A DNA stretch of 64,000 nt from Mesorhizobium sp. STM 4661 (GCF_000359125.1 NZ_CAAF010000019.1:1-64000); one strand, 5' to 3'; positions 19,318 to 28,444 are shown, numbered from the stretch's first letter. Translations and numbers: made by a program. Notes: generated by a model from the sequence alone, not told the origin.

Positions 19318-20469
19318 ATGAACGACGTCCTCAAGAAATCCGTTCCGGAAGGGGCCGCTGCCGAAAGCGCCACGGTCGGCGAGTCGGCGGCCGGCGCGAT
19401 CCTGACCATCGACCTTGGTGCCATCCGCGAGAACTACCGGCGGCTGAAGGCGCGGCTGGGTGGCGCTCGCTGCGCAGGGGTCGTCAAGGCCGATGGCTAC
19501 GGCCTCGGCGCCGGGCAAGTGGCAGCGGCGCTGGCCAAGGAAGGCTGCGACATATTCTTTGTCGCGCTGCTGTCCGAAGGCGCCCTGCTGCGCAAGGCGC
19601 TCGGTTGGCGTCCCGCGATCTATGTGTTGAACGGCATCGCGCCCGGCGCGGAAGGGGAAGCGGAGGCGGCCGGGCTCACCGCCGTCATCAACAGTGTGGA
19701 GCAACTGGCGGCCTGGCACGCGGCGGCCCGCCGTGCCGGCCGGAAATTGCCCGCGGCGATCCAGGTCGACAGCGGCATGTCGCGGCTCGGCATGGCGGCG
19801 GCGGAAGTGGAGGCCGTCGCCGGGGATTTGCAGGCTTTCGACGGTATCGACGTGACCTTGGTGATGAGCCATCTGGCTTGCGCCGATGAGCCCGCGTATC
19901 CGGCCAATGAGCAGCAGCGGCTGGAATTCGAGCGGCTGCGCAAAATGCTGCCGAAGGCGCCGGCTTCGCTCGCCAACTCATCCGGGATCTTTCTTGGACC
20001 GCGCTTTCACTATGACCTCGCCCGTCCGGGTGCGGCACTCTACGGCATCAATCCGACACCGGCCGAGCCGAACCCGATGCTGCCGGTGGTGCGGCTTGAA
20101 GCAAGGATCATCCAGACGCGAAATCTCCATAGCGGAACCGGCGTCGGCTACGGCCACGCATTTCACGTCACCGAACCGATGGCCGCCGCGACGATCTCGC
20201 TCGGCTATGGCGATGGCTGGCATCGGCGCGCCGCGGCGGCGGCGTTCCTCGATGGCGTGCGCCTGCCTTTCCTGGGCCGGGTCTCGATGGATTCGATCAT
20301 CCTCGACATTTCCGCGCTGCCGCCCGGCAGGCTGAAGGCCGGCGACCTCGTCCAACTGATCGGGCCATCGCAGACTGTGGACCAGGCGGCCGGCCATGCC
20401 GGCACGATCGGCTATGAAATCCTGACCAGCCTCGGCCATCGCTTCCACCGGCGCTACGTGAATCGATAG
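19318..20469 (+). CDS. alr: Alanine racemase
   Basis: A 383-aa PLP enzyme interconverting L- and D-alanine. The first in-frame ATG giving a full enzyme is 19318. VVKADGYGLG carries the PLP lysine (Lys57). GTGVGYGHAF and FLGRVSMDSIILDIS contain the catalytic tyrosine and phosphate-binding residues. Length is standard. The neighbour dadA degrades D-alanine, so this copy may be the catabolic (DadX-type) racemase; a biosynthetic role for peptidoglycan is equally possible if it is the only copy. Confidence 0.96.
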   Translation: MNDVLKKSVPEGAAAESATVGESAAGAILTIDLGAIRENYRRLKARLGGARCAGVVKADGYGLGAGQVAAALAKEGCDIFFVALLSEGALLRKALGWRPAIYVLNGIAPGAEGEAEAAGLTAVINSVEQLAAWHAAARRAGRKLPAAIQVDSGMSRLGMAAAEVEAVAGDLQAFDGIDVTLVMSHLACADEPAYPANEQQRLEFERLRKMLPKAPASLANSSGIFLGPRFHYDLARPGAALYGINPTPAEPNPMLPVVRLEARIIQTRNLHSGTGVGYGHAFHVTEPMAAATISLGYGDGWHRRAAAAAFLDGVRLPFLGRVSMDSIILDISALPPGRLKAGDLVQLIGPSQTVDQAAGHAGTIGYEILTSLGHRFHRRYVNR

Positions 20470-20553
20470 CGGCACTTGGCGGGCGCCGCGAAATCCGGCA
20501 GACAGGCAATGATGGCCCGGCCCTGACAAAAAATCGTTGCGGAGAGTTATGCG

Positions 20554-21810
20554 ATGAAGATCCTCGTGCTGGGCGGTGGCGTGATCGGGGTCACAACTGC
20601 CTATTTTCTGGCCGAGGCCGGCCATCAGGTGACGGTGATCGACCGCCAGAAAGGTCCGGCGCTCGAAACCAGCTTCGCCAATGCCGGCGAGATCTCGCCG
20701 GGCTACGCCTCGCCATGGGCCGGGCCCGGCGTTCCGCTGAAGGCGGTCAAGTGGCTCTTGATGAAACATGGCCCACTGGTGGTGCGGCCGACGCTCGACC
20801 CGTATATGTGGATATGGCTGGTCAAGATGCTGCGCAACTGCACCACCGAGCGCTATGCGGTGAACAAGGCGCGCATGGTGCCGCTGGCGGAGTACAGCCG
20901 CGATACGCTGAAGGCGCTGCGCGAGGCGACCGGTATCGCCTATGACGAGCGCGCCAAGGGAACGCTGCAACTGTTCCGCACGCAACAGCAGCTCGACGGC
21001 ACATCAGGCGATGTCGGGGTCCTGAAGAGCTATGGCGTTCCCTACGAGATCCTCGATCCAGACGGCTGTATCGCGGCCGAGCCGGGGCTGGCCGGGGTGC
21101 GCGAAAAATTTGTCGGCGGCCTGCGGCTGCCGGGCGACGAGACCGGCGACTGCAAGATGTTCACCGACCGCCTGGCCGAGCTCTGCGTGGCGCGCGGCGT
21201 TACCTTCGAATACGATGTGTCAATCAGGCGCATCATCAGGAACCGCAACCGCATCGCCAACATCAACACAAGCAAGGGCTGGAGAGCCGCCGATGCCTAT
21301 GTGATGGCGATGGGCAGCTATTCGGCTAGGTTCATGCGCCAGCTGAAACGGCCGATCCCGGTCTATCCGGTCAAAGGTTATTCGATCACCGTGCCGATCA
21401 AGGATGCCGCCGCCGCACCGGTGTCGACGGTGATGGACGAAACCTACAAGGTGGCGATCACCAGGCTCGGCGACCGTATCCGGGTCGGCGGCACGGCGGA
21501 GATTTCCGGCTTCGACCTCGGGCTGCATGAATCGCGGCGCCGCACGCTCGAACACTCGGTCGGCGATCTTTTTCCAGGCAGCGGCGACATGCGCGCGGCA
21601 AGTTTCTGGTGCGGGCTGCGGCCGATGACACCCGACGGGCCGCCGCTGATCGGCCGCACCGAATTCTCCAATCTCTATCTCAACACCGGCCACGGCACGC
21701 TCGGCTGGACCATGGCCTGTGGTTCGGCCAAAGTGCTGGCCGACATCATCTCCAGCCGCGTGCCCGACATCAACGTGCGCGATCTGGGGCCGGAACGGTA
21801 TCTGAAGTAG
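20554..21810 (+). CDS. dadA: D-amino-acid dehydrogenase
   Basis: A 418-aa FAD-dependent enzyme that oxidises D-alanine to pyruvate and feeds electrons to the respiratory chain. [20 protein letters not shown] is the N-terminal FAD-binding Rossmann motif. Conserved DadA blocks are [30 protein letters not shown] and [17 protein letters not shown]. The start has a GCGGAGAG RBS. It lies 84 nt after alr in the same direction, so a D-alanine catabolic unit is likely. A palindromic repeat remnant follows it. Confidence 0.95.
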   Translation: MKILVLGGGVIGVTTAYFLAEAGHQVTVIDRQKGPALETSFANAGEISPGYASPWAGPGVPLKAVKWLLMKHGPLVVRPTLDPYMWIWLVKMLRNCTTERYAVNKARMVPLAEYSRDTLKALREATGIAYDERAKGTLQLFRTQQQLDGTSGDVGVLKSYGVPYEILDPDGCIAAEPGLAGVREKFVGGLRLPGDETGDCKMFTDRLAELCVARGVTFEYDVSIRRIIRNRNRIANINTSKGWRAADAYVMAMGSYSARFMRQLKRPIPVYPVKGYSITVPIKDAAAAPVSTVMDETYKVAITRLGDRIRVGGTAEISGFDLGLHESRRRTLEHSVGDLFPGSGDMRAASFWCGLRPMTPDGPPLIGRTEFSNLYLNTGHGTLGWTMACGSAKVLADIISSRVPDINVRDLGPERYLK

Positions 21811-21824
21811 AGCTGGAGGGACAG

Positions 21825-21867
21825 CACCCCCCTCTGTCCTGCCGGTCCGGCAGGACAGAGGGGGGTG
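21825..21867. repeat. Internally deleted copy of the 158-bp inverted-repeat element
   Basis: CACCCCCCTCTGTCCTGCCGG is followed directly by its reverse complement. These are the outer ~21 bp of each arm of the elements at 8808-8965 and 25595-25752, with the centre missing. It could serve as a hairpin terminator between the convergent dadA and PLD genes. Confidence 0.9.
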
Positions 21868-21911
21868 TGAAGGATCGCTGCAGAACGGCGTTTCCTCTGC
21901 GCCGCTGATGT

Positions 21912-24065
21912 TCAAAACGCTTCCTTCACCCAGCCCTCCGAGAACAGCAGCCGGTAGGCCCACGGTACCGTTACATTGGTGGCGACCGGGTTCGAATGGG
22001 CGACGTAGTCGTAATAGATCGGCTTCATCCTGGCGTAGAAGGCGGGGTCGAGCACCATCATGCCGTTCTCCGAGTCGTGGAAGAAGCTGCGGTTGTCGAG
22101 GTTGACCGACGAGATCGTCACCAGCCTTTGATCGATCATCATGATCTTGGAATGCAGCACGACATCCGGCGCCTTGAATTCGCGGATGTCGATGCGGTCG
22201 CCATATTTCTCGACGAACAGCTTGTTGAGCGCGGTGAGGAATTTGCCGCCAATGTCGCCCTTGAGGTCGATGCGGCCGATAATGTCGATCTTGACGCCGC
22301 GCGCCAGCGCCCGGTCGAAGGCCTGGGCTAGGTTCGGCGTCAGATTGAGATAGGGATTGACGATCTCGATATGGTTTTGGGCCGTGTCGATCAGTTCGAC
22401 AAAATAGCTCTCCAGCGCGTCGCCGTCGGCATAGGGCACGGAGATGAAATGCCGCGCCGTGCCAGGCGGACGCCGGCCATCCGAACGGACCGGGATGGAG
22501 AAGGGCCGCGAAATGTTGGTATCGGCGTCGCGCAGCCACAGCGTCGAAAGATGCGCGGCGAGCGTCTCGACGGTGGGCCGGTCCGATATCTCGATGTCGA
22601 AGTCGCTCCAGTTCGAATAGTAGTTCAGCGACAGCCCGTCGGTCCTGCCGTACTGCTGGAGATCGGGATAGCGCGACAGGTCGACCGGCTTGTGGAACAG
22701 GAAGCCGTCATGGATGTTGCGGCCGCCGATGATGACGCGCGAGCGGCCGGGATCCTCGGCCAGCGTGGCCAGCATCTTGACGTGGTGGGTCTTGTGCAGC
22801 TGTGACAGCTGTTCGTCGATCGGCGCGCCATGGTCGGCTCGCCAGCGGTATTCCTGCAATTCGACATTGGGAAACTCGGCGGCCAGCCGGTGCAGCATGG
22901 CGTCGTCCTTGGCGCGCTCCAGCACATCGGTCACCATGATGCGCACCTTGGTGCCCAGCGCGGCATGGTGGCGGATCAGCCGCTCGATGATGCGGCCGGA
23001 AAAGTCCGCCTTGAACTCCAGCGACGACAGGTAGATCAGCTTGAGTTTTGGCGCTCGGGAGAAATCGAGCGGCAGTTCGGGATCGCCCTTGTCGAACGCG
23101 CTGTCGGGCAGCGGGGCGCCCATCATCGCTTCGACCTTGGCATTGAAGCCGTCGCGCGACTTGCGCAGCAGGCGCGGCTGCCCGAGCGTCAGCGTACAGG
23201 TCTGCGACAGCCAGCGGCTGGCGTAGAAGGCGCGTTCGAGCGCATCGAGGCCGGCCGGATCGGGAACAGGACAGCGCTCATAGCGGCTGTCCAGGGCGGT
23301 GAGCGCCGGATCGGCGACCTCTTCGCGCAGGATGGTGAGCGGCGCGCCAGCCGGGGCAAGGCTCGAGCTGATATCGAGATCGCAGCGGTTCAGGGCCTCG
23401 CTTGGAAACAGGCTGGTGTCGTTGCTCGCCAGGCGGATGCGAAACGCCGTGCCTGCCGGAAAGCTGCGTACGCTGCCGGCCTGCCGGATCGCCAGCGTGC
23501 CGTCGCAGGCGCCGCGGATGTCGACCGGTTCTCTGCCCGCCTGGCGCAGCACGATCTCGACCGAACGCGCCTGCAGGCCGGAAAAGCTGAATGTCTTCGA
23601 CCCGGACGGCCGCGCCGCTGCGTCTATATAAAGCGTCTGCCGCGACACCCGCCAGCGTCCGTCGAAATGGCCTTCGCTTTTTTTCCCATTCGACGGCGCC
23701 ACCTGTCCCGCGGCGACCGGTTTGGCCAATCGTTCCAGCGTCCGGTAGGTCGCCTGGAAGTCGCTGTTGGCGATGTCGTGACGGTCATGCCCGAAAGGGC
23801 CGGTGCCGTTCGCCCGGTCCATGGCGCCGAGCTGGTGGTGGGCGAGCAGCGCCAGGAAACGCTTCTCGTAGTCGCCACCCGCATCGCCGAAAAACTGCGC
23901 CGCCGCGACCTTTGCACCCGATGTCGTGGCCGACAGCGAGGGGCGAGCGCAGGCGCTTTCGCCGGGAAGGACATCGCAGCTGCCAACGGGGCGCCCCGCG
24001 CAGCCAGCAAGGATGGCGAGCGCCAGTCCGAGCAGCGCTATTGATCCGGCACGTCGCCGGCTCAC
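21912..24065 (-). CDS. Phospholipase D-family lipoprotein
   Basis: A 717-aa protein. I start at the GTG at 24065, giving MSRRRAGSIALLGLALAILA then GC, a lipoprotein signal with a lipobox cysteine; the longer frame overlaps the upstream gene without sense. Residues ~25-330 match nothing I recognise. Two PLD catalytic segments follow. The first reads HHVKMLATL before IIGGRNIHDG, so it has HxK but Leu where the HKD Asp is expected. The second, LHSKIMMID with SSVNLDNRS, is canonical. The fold suggests a cardiolipin-synthase or phospholipase-D type enzyme facing the periplasm. Its GTG overlaps the stop of the PLA2-like gene by 4 bases (GTGA), so the two are translationally coupled. Confidence 0.88.
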   Translation of the reverse strand: MSRRRAGSIALLGLALAILAGCAGRPVGSCDVLPGESACARPSLSATTSGAKVAAAQFFGDAGGDYEKRFLALLAHHQLGAMDRANGTGPFGHDRHDIANSDFQATYRTLERLAKPVAAGQVAPSNGKKSEGHFDGRWRVSRQTLYIDAAARPSGSKTFSFSGLQARSVEIVLRQAGREPVDIRGACDGTLAIRQAGSVRSFPAGTAFRIRLASNDTSLFPSEALNRCDLDISSSLAPAGAPLTILREEVADPALTALDSRYERCPVPDPAGLDALERAFYASRWLSQTCTLTLGQPRLLRKSRDGFNAKVEAMMGAPLPDSAFDKGDPELPLDFSRAPKLKLIYLSSLEFKADFSGRIIERLIRHHAALGTKVRIMVTDVLERAKDDAMLHRLAAEFPNVELQEYRWRADHGAPIDEQLSQLHKTHHVKMLATLAEDPGRSRVIIGGRNIHDGFLFHKPVDLSRYPDLQQYGRTDGLSLNYYSNWSDFDIEISDRPTVETLAAHLSTLWLRDADTNISRPFSIPVRSDGRRPPGTARHFISVPYADGDALESYFVELIDTAQNHIEIVNPYLNLTPNLAQAFDRALARGVKIDIIGRIDLKGDIGGKFLTALNKLFVEKYGDRIDIREFKAPDVVLHSKIMMIDQRLVTISSVNLDNRSFFHDSENGMMVLDPAFYARMKPIYYDYVAHSNPVATNVTVPWAYRLLFSEGWVKEAF

Positions 24066-24499
24066 CCGGTCGCTCCGTTCATCGCCTTCAGCTGGGCGGG
24101 ATCGCGCGGCGGCATGAACCCTTGCGGGAAGACCTTGCAGACGGGAAGCGCGAAGGTGGCGATCAAAAGCTCTGCCTGCCTGCGCATCTTTCGTGGCGCC
24201 GTCTTTTCGTCGCGGATCGCTTTCGCCGAGGCGACCAGCGCGCCGTCGCAGTCGCAATGGTTGCGGCGGGCGATGTAGCAGGCATCATGGGCCTGGCAGG
24301 CGGTGTCGAGGCGGTCGACAGGCCGGGCCGAGAGGTCGCCGGTGCGGGTGCCGGGCCCGCAATAATTGCCGAAGACGAAAGGCGAGGGACGCGCCATCGC
24401 ATAACGGACCGGTTTGGGCAGTTCCGTTTCCGGCACCTTCGTCCATGGGTTGGCGCAGGCGGAAAGCGCCAGCAGGAGGATTGCAAGAACGGCTCGCAT
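24062..24499 (-). CDS. Phospholipase A2-like lipoprotein
   Basis: A 145-aa protein starting MRAVLAILLLALSACANPW, a lipoprotein signal with lipobox LSAC. NYCGPGT resembles the calcium loop of secreted PLA2, and DTACQAHDACY is the PLA2 catalytic block with the His-Asp pair, followed by a CDCDGALVAS segment also typical of the fold. Family assignment is therefore good although overall similarity is short. It probably cleaves the sn-2 acyl chain of phospholipids at the periplasmic face. It overlaps the downstream PLD-family gene by 4 bases and is the first gene of that pair. ATG 24499 is chosen for the signal peptide. Confidence 0.82.
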   Translation of the reverse strand: MRAVLAILLLALSACANPWTKVPETELPKPVRYAMARPSPFVFGNYCGPGTRTGDLSARPVDRLDTACQAHDACYIARRNHCDCDGALVASAKAIRDEKTAPRKMRRQAELLIATFALPVCKVFPQGFMPPRDPAQLKAMNGATG

Positions 24500-24621
24500 G
24501 TCTACCCGCGCCAGCTTTCCGAAAAATGCCCTGTCCGGCGCGGCGGCACAACAAGGCGTCGGCAACAGCGCATCGCCACACTCGCCGACTTTATGGCGAG
24601 GAAAAGGCACGGTTGCCTTTG

Positions 24622-24668
24622 ATGCATGTCGTTGTCCCAAAACCGGTTCCCACTTTTGGGCGACATGC
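24622..24668. repeat. Rhizobial palindromic repeat (ATGCATGTCG family), copy 2
   Basis: ATGCATGTCGTTGTCCCAAAA and CTTTTGGGCGACATGC form an inverted repeat. It is the same family as 13974-14046 but more compact. It sits directly after the LysR stop and upstream of the PLA2-like gene. Confidence 0.8.
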
Positions 24669-24669
24669 C

Positions 24670-25551
24670 TCACGCGAACAATCCCCGTTCCTTTTCCACC
24701 GCCTTGTTGATGAAGCCCGCGACGATCTGCACGCGGCGCAGCGGCCTCACCGATTCGTGATAGACCAGCCAGTAGGCACGGCGGATGGGCGCGACGATGT
24801 CGACTGGCACCAGTTCCGGCATCGAACGGGCGACGAAAGTGTGGAGGATGCCGATGCCGGCGCCCGAACGCACCGCTTCGGCCTGGCCGAGCGCGGAGGA
24901 AATGGCGAAGCTGGTGCGCCAGTCGGCGCTGAACTCGGCGGCATAGTCGAGCGAGGGGCTGACGATGAGGTCCGGCACATAGCCGATCAGGCTGTGTCGG
25001 CCGAGCTCGGCGGGCGTCTGGGGCAGGCCATGCGCCTCGGCATAGGCCCGCGACGCGAACAGGCCGAGCGTATAGTCGACCAGCTTTCCGGCCACCAGCC
25101 TGCCTTCCGTCGGCCGCTCGACGGTGATGGCGATGTCGGCTTCGCGCCTGGACAGCGAGAAGGAGCGTGGCACCGGCACCAGCTGGATGGTGAGCTCGCG
25201 GTGCAGGGCCGTCAGCGCGCCGAGACGCCCGGCCAGGAAAGCGACGCCGAAACCGTCCGGCGCGCCGATGCGCACGGTGCCCGAGACGTCGTCGCCTTCG
25301 CCGGCAACCGTGGAGCGCGCGGCAATCATGTCGCCCTCCATGCGCTCGGCGATATCGAGGAAGCGTTCGCCGGCCGGCGTCAGCTCGCTGCCGGTGGTGA
25401 GCCGGCGAAAGAGTTTCGTCCGGAGCGCATCCTCGAGCGCGGCGATGCGGCGCGAGACGGTGGCGTGGTTGAGCTCCAGCCGCCTCGCCGCGCCAAGGAT
25501 CTGGCCGGCGCGCGCCACGGCGAGAAAGATGCGGACGTCATCCCAGTTCAT
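24670..25551 (-). CDS. LysR-family transcriptional regulator
   Basis: A 293-aa regulator. The start MNWDDVRIFLAVARAGQILG is preferred; upstream codons run through the repeat element. The N-terminal winged HTH (1-~60) has AARRLELNHATVSRRIAALE, and a periplasmic-binding-protein-like effector domain fills ~90-293. It is divergent from mmsA across a 378-bp region, so mmsA is the likely target, by analogy with LysR-target layouts. The inducer is unknown. Confidence 0.92.
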   Translation of the reverse strand: MNWDDVRIFLAVARAGQILGAARRLELNHATVSRRIAALEDALRTKLFRRLTTGSELTPAGERFLDIAERMEGDMIAARSTVAGEGDDVSGTVRIGAPDGFGVAFLAGRLGALTALHRELTIQLVPVPRSFSLSRREADIAITVERPTEGRLVAGKLVDYTLGLFASRAYAEAHGLPQTPAELGRHSLIGYVPDLIVSPSLDYAAEFSADWRTSFAISSALGQAEAVRSGAGIGILHTFVARSMPELVPVDIVAPIRRAYWLVYHESVRPLRRVQIVAGFINKAVEKERGLFA

Positions 25552-25929
25552 GGCTGATGTCCGCAATTCTAGAGTAGAGCGCCGCGTTCCCGCCCACCCC
25601 CCTCTGTCCTGCCGGACATCTCCCCCGCAAGGGGGGAGATCGGATGTCGCCGCCGTTTTCGCCAATCGCCAACGCTGCAGAGAAGGCGCCATCAGCGAAG
25701 CTGCCGATCTCCCCCCTTGCGGGGGAGATGTCCGGCAGGACAGAGGGGGGTGTGACGAAGCTCAACCTTGAGAGTTCCTGTGACGACAAGCGGACCTCCC
25801 ATTTGCGAGAATTGATGCTCCTCCGTCAATCGTTATCTATTTTCCGCACAACGGTTGCGTTCTGGCTCGCGTTGCCATCAGCCACGCAAAGGCGGACAAT
25901 GCCTCATCACAAATCCAGGGAGAGAAACC
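25552..25929. other. LysR-mmsA intergenic region
   Basis: This 378-base gap between divergent genes is nearly half occupied by the inverted-repeat element at 25595-25752. The remaining 25753-25929 is AT-richer (around TTATCTATTTTCC) and must hold the mmsA promoter. I could not fix a -35/-10 pair. Any LysR site of the T-N11-A kind is too loose to call. Confidence 0.6.
25595..25752. repeat. 158-bp inverted-repeat element, copy 2
   Basis: It has the same length and near-identical arms as the element at 8808-8965 (CACCCCCCTCTGTCCTGCCG ... complement). The centre is diverged but alignable, with a shared TTTTCGCCAAT core. It lies in the promoter region between the LysR gene and mmsA. Confidence 0.9.
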
Positions 25930-27426
25930 ATGATCGAGTACGGTCATTTCATTGGCGGCAAGCGTGTCGCCGGGACCAGCGGCCGCAAGCAGGATGTCAT
26001 GCAGCCGATGGACGGCACGGTGCGCGGCACGGTGGCGCTGGCTTCGCGGGCGGAGCTGCGCGCGGCGGTGGAAAACGCCAAGGCGGCGCAGCCCGGCTGG
26101 GCGGCGACCAACCCGCAGCGGCGCGTGCGCGTGCTGATGAAGTTCCTCGAACTGGTCGCCAGGGACTATGACGAACTGGCCGACATACTGGCGCGCGAGC
26201 ACGGCAAGACCATCGCCGACGCCAAGGGCGACATCCAGCGCGGTCTCGAAGTGGTCGAGGTCTGCATCGGCGCGCCGCACATGATGAAGGGCGAATTCAC
26301 CGACGGCGCCGGCCCCGGCATCGACGTCTACTCGATGCGCCAGCCGCTCGGCGTCGTTGCCGGCATCACGCCGTTCAATTTCCCGGCGATGATCCCGCTG
26401 TGGAAGATCGCGCCGGCGATCGCCTGCGGCAACGCCTTCATCCTGAAGCCTTCCGAGCGTGATCCCGGCGTGCCGATGCGCATCGCCGAACTGTTCATCG
26501 AGGCCGGCCTGCCCGCCGGCATTCTCAACGTCGTCAACGGCGACAAGGAGTCAGTTGATGCCATTCTCGACGATCCCGATATCAAGGCCATCGGCTTCGT
26601 CGGCTCGACGCCTATCGCCCACTACATCTATTCGCGCGGCACAGCCTCGGGCAAGCGCGTGCAGTGCTTCGGCGGCGCCAAGAACCACATGATCATCATG
26701 CCCGACGCCGACATGGACCAGACCGTCGACGCGCTGATCGGTGCCGGCTACGGTTCGGCGGGCGAGCGCTGCATGGCGATCTCGGTGGCCGTCCCGGTCG
26801 GCAACGACACCGCCAACCGGCTGATGGAAAAGCTGATCCCCCGCGTCGAAAGCCTGAAGGTCGGTCCTTCGACGGATTCGTCCGCCGATTTCGGTCCGCT
26901 GGTGGCGGCGCAGGCGCTGGAGCGGGTCAAGGGCTATGTCGACACCGGCGTCAAGGAAGGCGCCAAGCTGGTGGTCGACGGTCGCGGCTTCTCGATGCAG
27001 GGCTACGAGAAGGGCTATTACATGGGCGGCTGCCTGTTCGACAACGTCACCGCCGACATGCGCATCTACAAGGAAGAGATCTTCGGGCCGGTGCTCTCGG
27101 TGGTGCGCGCGCCGACCTATGAGAACGCGATCAAGCTCGCCAACGACCACGAGATGGGCAATGGTGTCGCCATCTTCACCCGCGATGGTGACGCGGCGCG
27201 CGACTTCGCCTCGCGGGTCCAGGTCGGCATGGTCGGCGTCAACGTGCCGATCCCGGTGCCGATCGCCTATTACACGTTCGGCGGCTGGAAGGGGTCTTCC
27301 TTCGGCGACCTCAATCAGCATGGTCCGGACGCGTTCCGCTTCTACACCAAGACCAAGACGGTGACCTCGCGCTGGCCGTCCGGCGTCAAGGACGGTGCCG
27401 AGTTCGTCATCCCGACGATGAACTGA
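25930..27426 (+). CDS. mmsA: CoA-acylating methylmalonate-semialdehyde dehydrogenase
   Basis: A 498-aa aldehyde dehydrogenase starting MIEYGHFIGGKRVAG with GGGAGAG as RBS. GITPFNFPAMIPLWK, IGFVGSTPIAHYIY and GAKNHMIIMPDADMD are MMSDH-specific, and the catalytic cysteine is Cys281 in GERCMAISV. It converts (methyl)malonate semialdehyde to propionyl- or acetyl-CoA in valine, myo-inositol or beta-alanine catabolism. Divergent LysR control is likely. It is not the alpha-ketoglutarate semialdehyde dehydrogenase needed by the hyp cluster 3 kb away, judging by these motifs. Confidence 0.96.
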   Translation: MIEYGHFIGGKRVAGTSGRKQDVMQPMDGTVRGTVALASRAELRAAVENAKAAQPGWAATNPQRRVRVLMKFLELVARDYDELADILAREHGKTIADAKGDIQRGLEVVEVCIGAPHMMKGEFTDGAGPGIDVYSMRQPLGVVAGITPFNFPAMIPLWKIAPAIACGNAFILKPSERDPGVPMRIAELFIEAGLPAGILNVVNGDKESVDAILDDPDIKAIGFVGSTPIAHYIYSRGTASGKRVQCFGGAKNHMIIMPDADMDQTVDALIGAGYGSAGERCMAISVAVPVGNDTANRLMEKLIPRVESLKVGPSTDSSADFGPLVAAQALERVKGYVDTGVKEGAKLVVDGRGFSMQGYEKGYYMGGCLFDNVTADMRIYKEEIFGPVLSVVRAPTYENAIKLANDHEMGNGVAIFTRDGDAARDFASRVQVGMVGVNVPIPVPIAYYTFGGWKGSSFGDLNQHGPDAFRFYTKTKTVTSRWPSGVKDGAEFVIPTMN

Positions 27427-27596
27427 GGCGGGACGAGCTAGCCGGACGGAATCCAATTTGCGTCCTCGCCACGAGGCGATAGCGGGCGCACGGGCAGGCG
27501 TGAAGGATGGTGCTATTGAACAGTAGGAAGGGCGTGGCGTTTGCCGCGCGCTTCTTTCGTTGCGTTCGGATATCGCTTGTCCCATCGGTTGAATAT

Positions 27597-27613
27597 GATA
27601 CACTAAGGGTATC
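27597..27613. promoter_or_regulatory. Candidate operator of the VapBC-like module
   Basis: GATAC-N7-GTATC overlaps TATGAT (27594-27599), a good -10 box, 26 nt upstream of the antitoxin start. An inverted repeat on the -10 fits antitoxin autorepression. No convincing -35 was found. Confidence 0.5.
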
Positions 27614-27638
27614 CTAAATTCAAAAAAGGATGCCCGTC

Positions 27639-28031
27639 ATGACAAAGTATGCTCCGATCTCTGATTTTCTGCAGAGGCAGGCTCTGGACGAGTTAAGTCT
27701 GGATTTTGAGAAGATTGAAGAAATTTTGGGCGCGTCACTTCCCCGAAGCGCCTACGACTATCAGGCTTGGTGGGCGAACGACCTCAGTCATAGCCAAGGC
27801 AAGTCATGGCTCGACGCCGGATGGAAGACGGAAAACCTGAACCTGACCCGTCGCAGCGTGACGTTCACGCGCGTTTCCGAGTCGACGCAGATAGTGCTGG
27901 CAACTCCGCCAACGGCCCCGCTCTCCCTTGATCCATGGGGCGCGCTGGCAGGTACTGTGACTGTTCATGACGAAAATGCCCTGACATCTCCGGTTGACGA
28001 AATGTGGGACGCCGAAGCCGGTGACGCATGA
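27639..28031 (+). CDS. Antitoxin of VapC, composite (DUF7662-like N-terminus)
   Basis: A 130-aa protein. The ATG at 27639 is chosen because AAGGA lies 9 nt upstream; the ATG at 27630 abuts the SD. The N-terminal ~75 residues (YAPISDFLQRQ, DFEKIEEILGASLP, AYDYQAWWANDLSHSQ, SWLDAGWKTENL) look like the DUF7662 domain. The last ~40 residues (DPWGALAGTVTVHDE, PVDEMWDAE) resemble the toxin-binding tail of VapB-type antitoxins. No AbrB, RHH or Phd DNA-binding domain is visible. It overlaps the PIN toxin by ATGA, as typical for VapBC. The antitoxin role is inferred from context and tail. Confidence 0.78.
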   Translation: MTKYAPISDFLQRQALDELSLDFEKIEEILGASLPRSAYDYQAWWANDLSHSQGKSWLDAGWKTENLNLTRRSVTFTRVSESTQIVLATPPTAPLSLDPWGALAGTVTVHDENALTSPVDEMWDAEAGDA

Positions 28032-28444
28032 ACTCCATACCATTGCTACTCGATACGTGTGCGGTGATCTGGTTGTTCAACAGGTCGCCGCTCACCGAGG
28101 GCTCGCGGACGGCCATTTCGGAAGCCGCCACGGCAGGCCAGCTCCATGTTTCGCCGTTTTCCGGCTGGGAAATCGGAATGCTGGTCCGCAAGAGAAAGAT
28201 CGCTCTTACCATGCCGCCGGCGCTGTGGTTCTCCAAAGTCGTGGATCATCCCGCAATTACATTGGCGAGCTTGCATCACGGGATCCTGATCGAGTCCTCC
28301 TTCCTTCCCGCCGACCCTCCCGGCGATCCCGCCGACCGGATTGTCGTGGCGACAGCTCGCCAGTTCGGCTTGACGATTGTTACACGTGACAAGCCTATTC
28401 TCGACTACGCGGAGCTAGGCCACGTTGCCGCTCTTGGCTGCTGA
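28028..28444 (+). CDS. vapC: PIN-domain toxin (VapC-like)
   Basis: A 138-aa PIN ribonuclease. The acidic residues are in place: Asp9 in LLLDTCAVIWL, Glu in GWEIGM, and the Asp residues in PADRIVVATA and VTRDKPI. It is closest in look to the VapC subgroup with LLLDTCA at the N-terminus. It starts within the antitoxin stop (ATGA overlap). It is expected to cleave RNA (tRNA or rRNA) when freed from the antitoxin. Lower GC than the neighbours around 27600-28000 hints at transfer. Confidence 0.92.
   Translation: MNSIPLLLDTCAVIWLFNRSPLTEGSRTAISEAATAGQLHVSPFSGWEIGMLVRKRKIALTMPPALWFSKVVDHPAITLASLHHGILIESSFLPADPPGDPADRIVVATARQFGLTIVTRDKPILDYAELGHVAALGC

Noticed and set aside
25930..27426. Considered as alpha-ketoglutarate semialdehyde dehydrogenase of the hyp pathway
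   Set aside because: The motifs (NFPAMIPLWK, GAKNHMIIMPDADMD) are those of methylmalonate-semialdehyde dehydrogenase, and it is divergent from its own LysR regulator.
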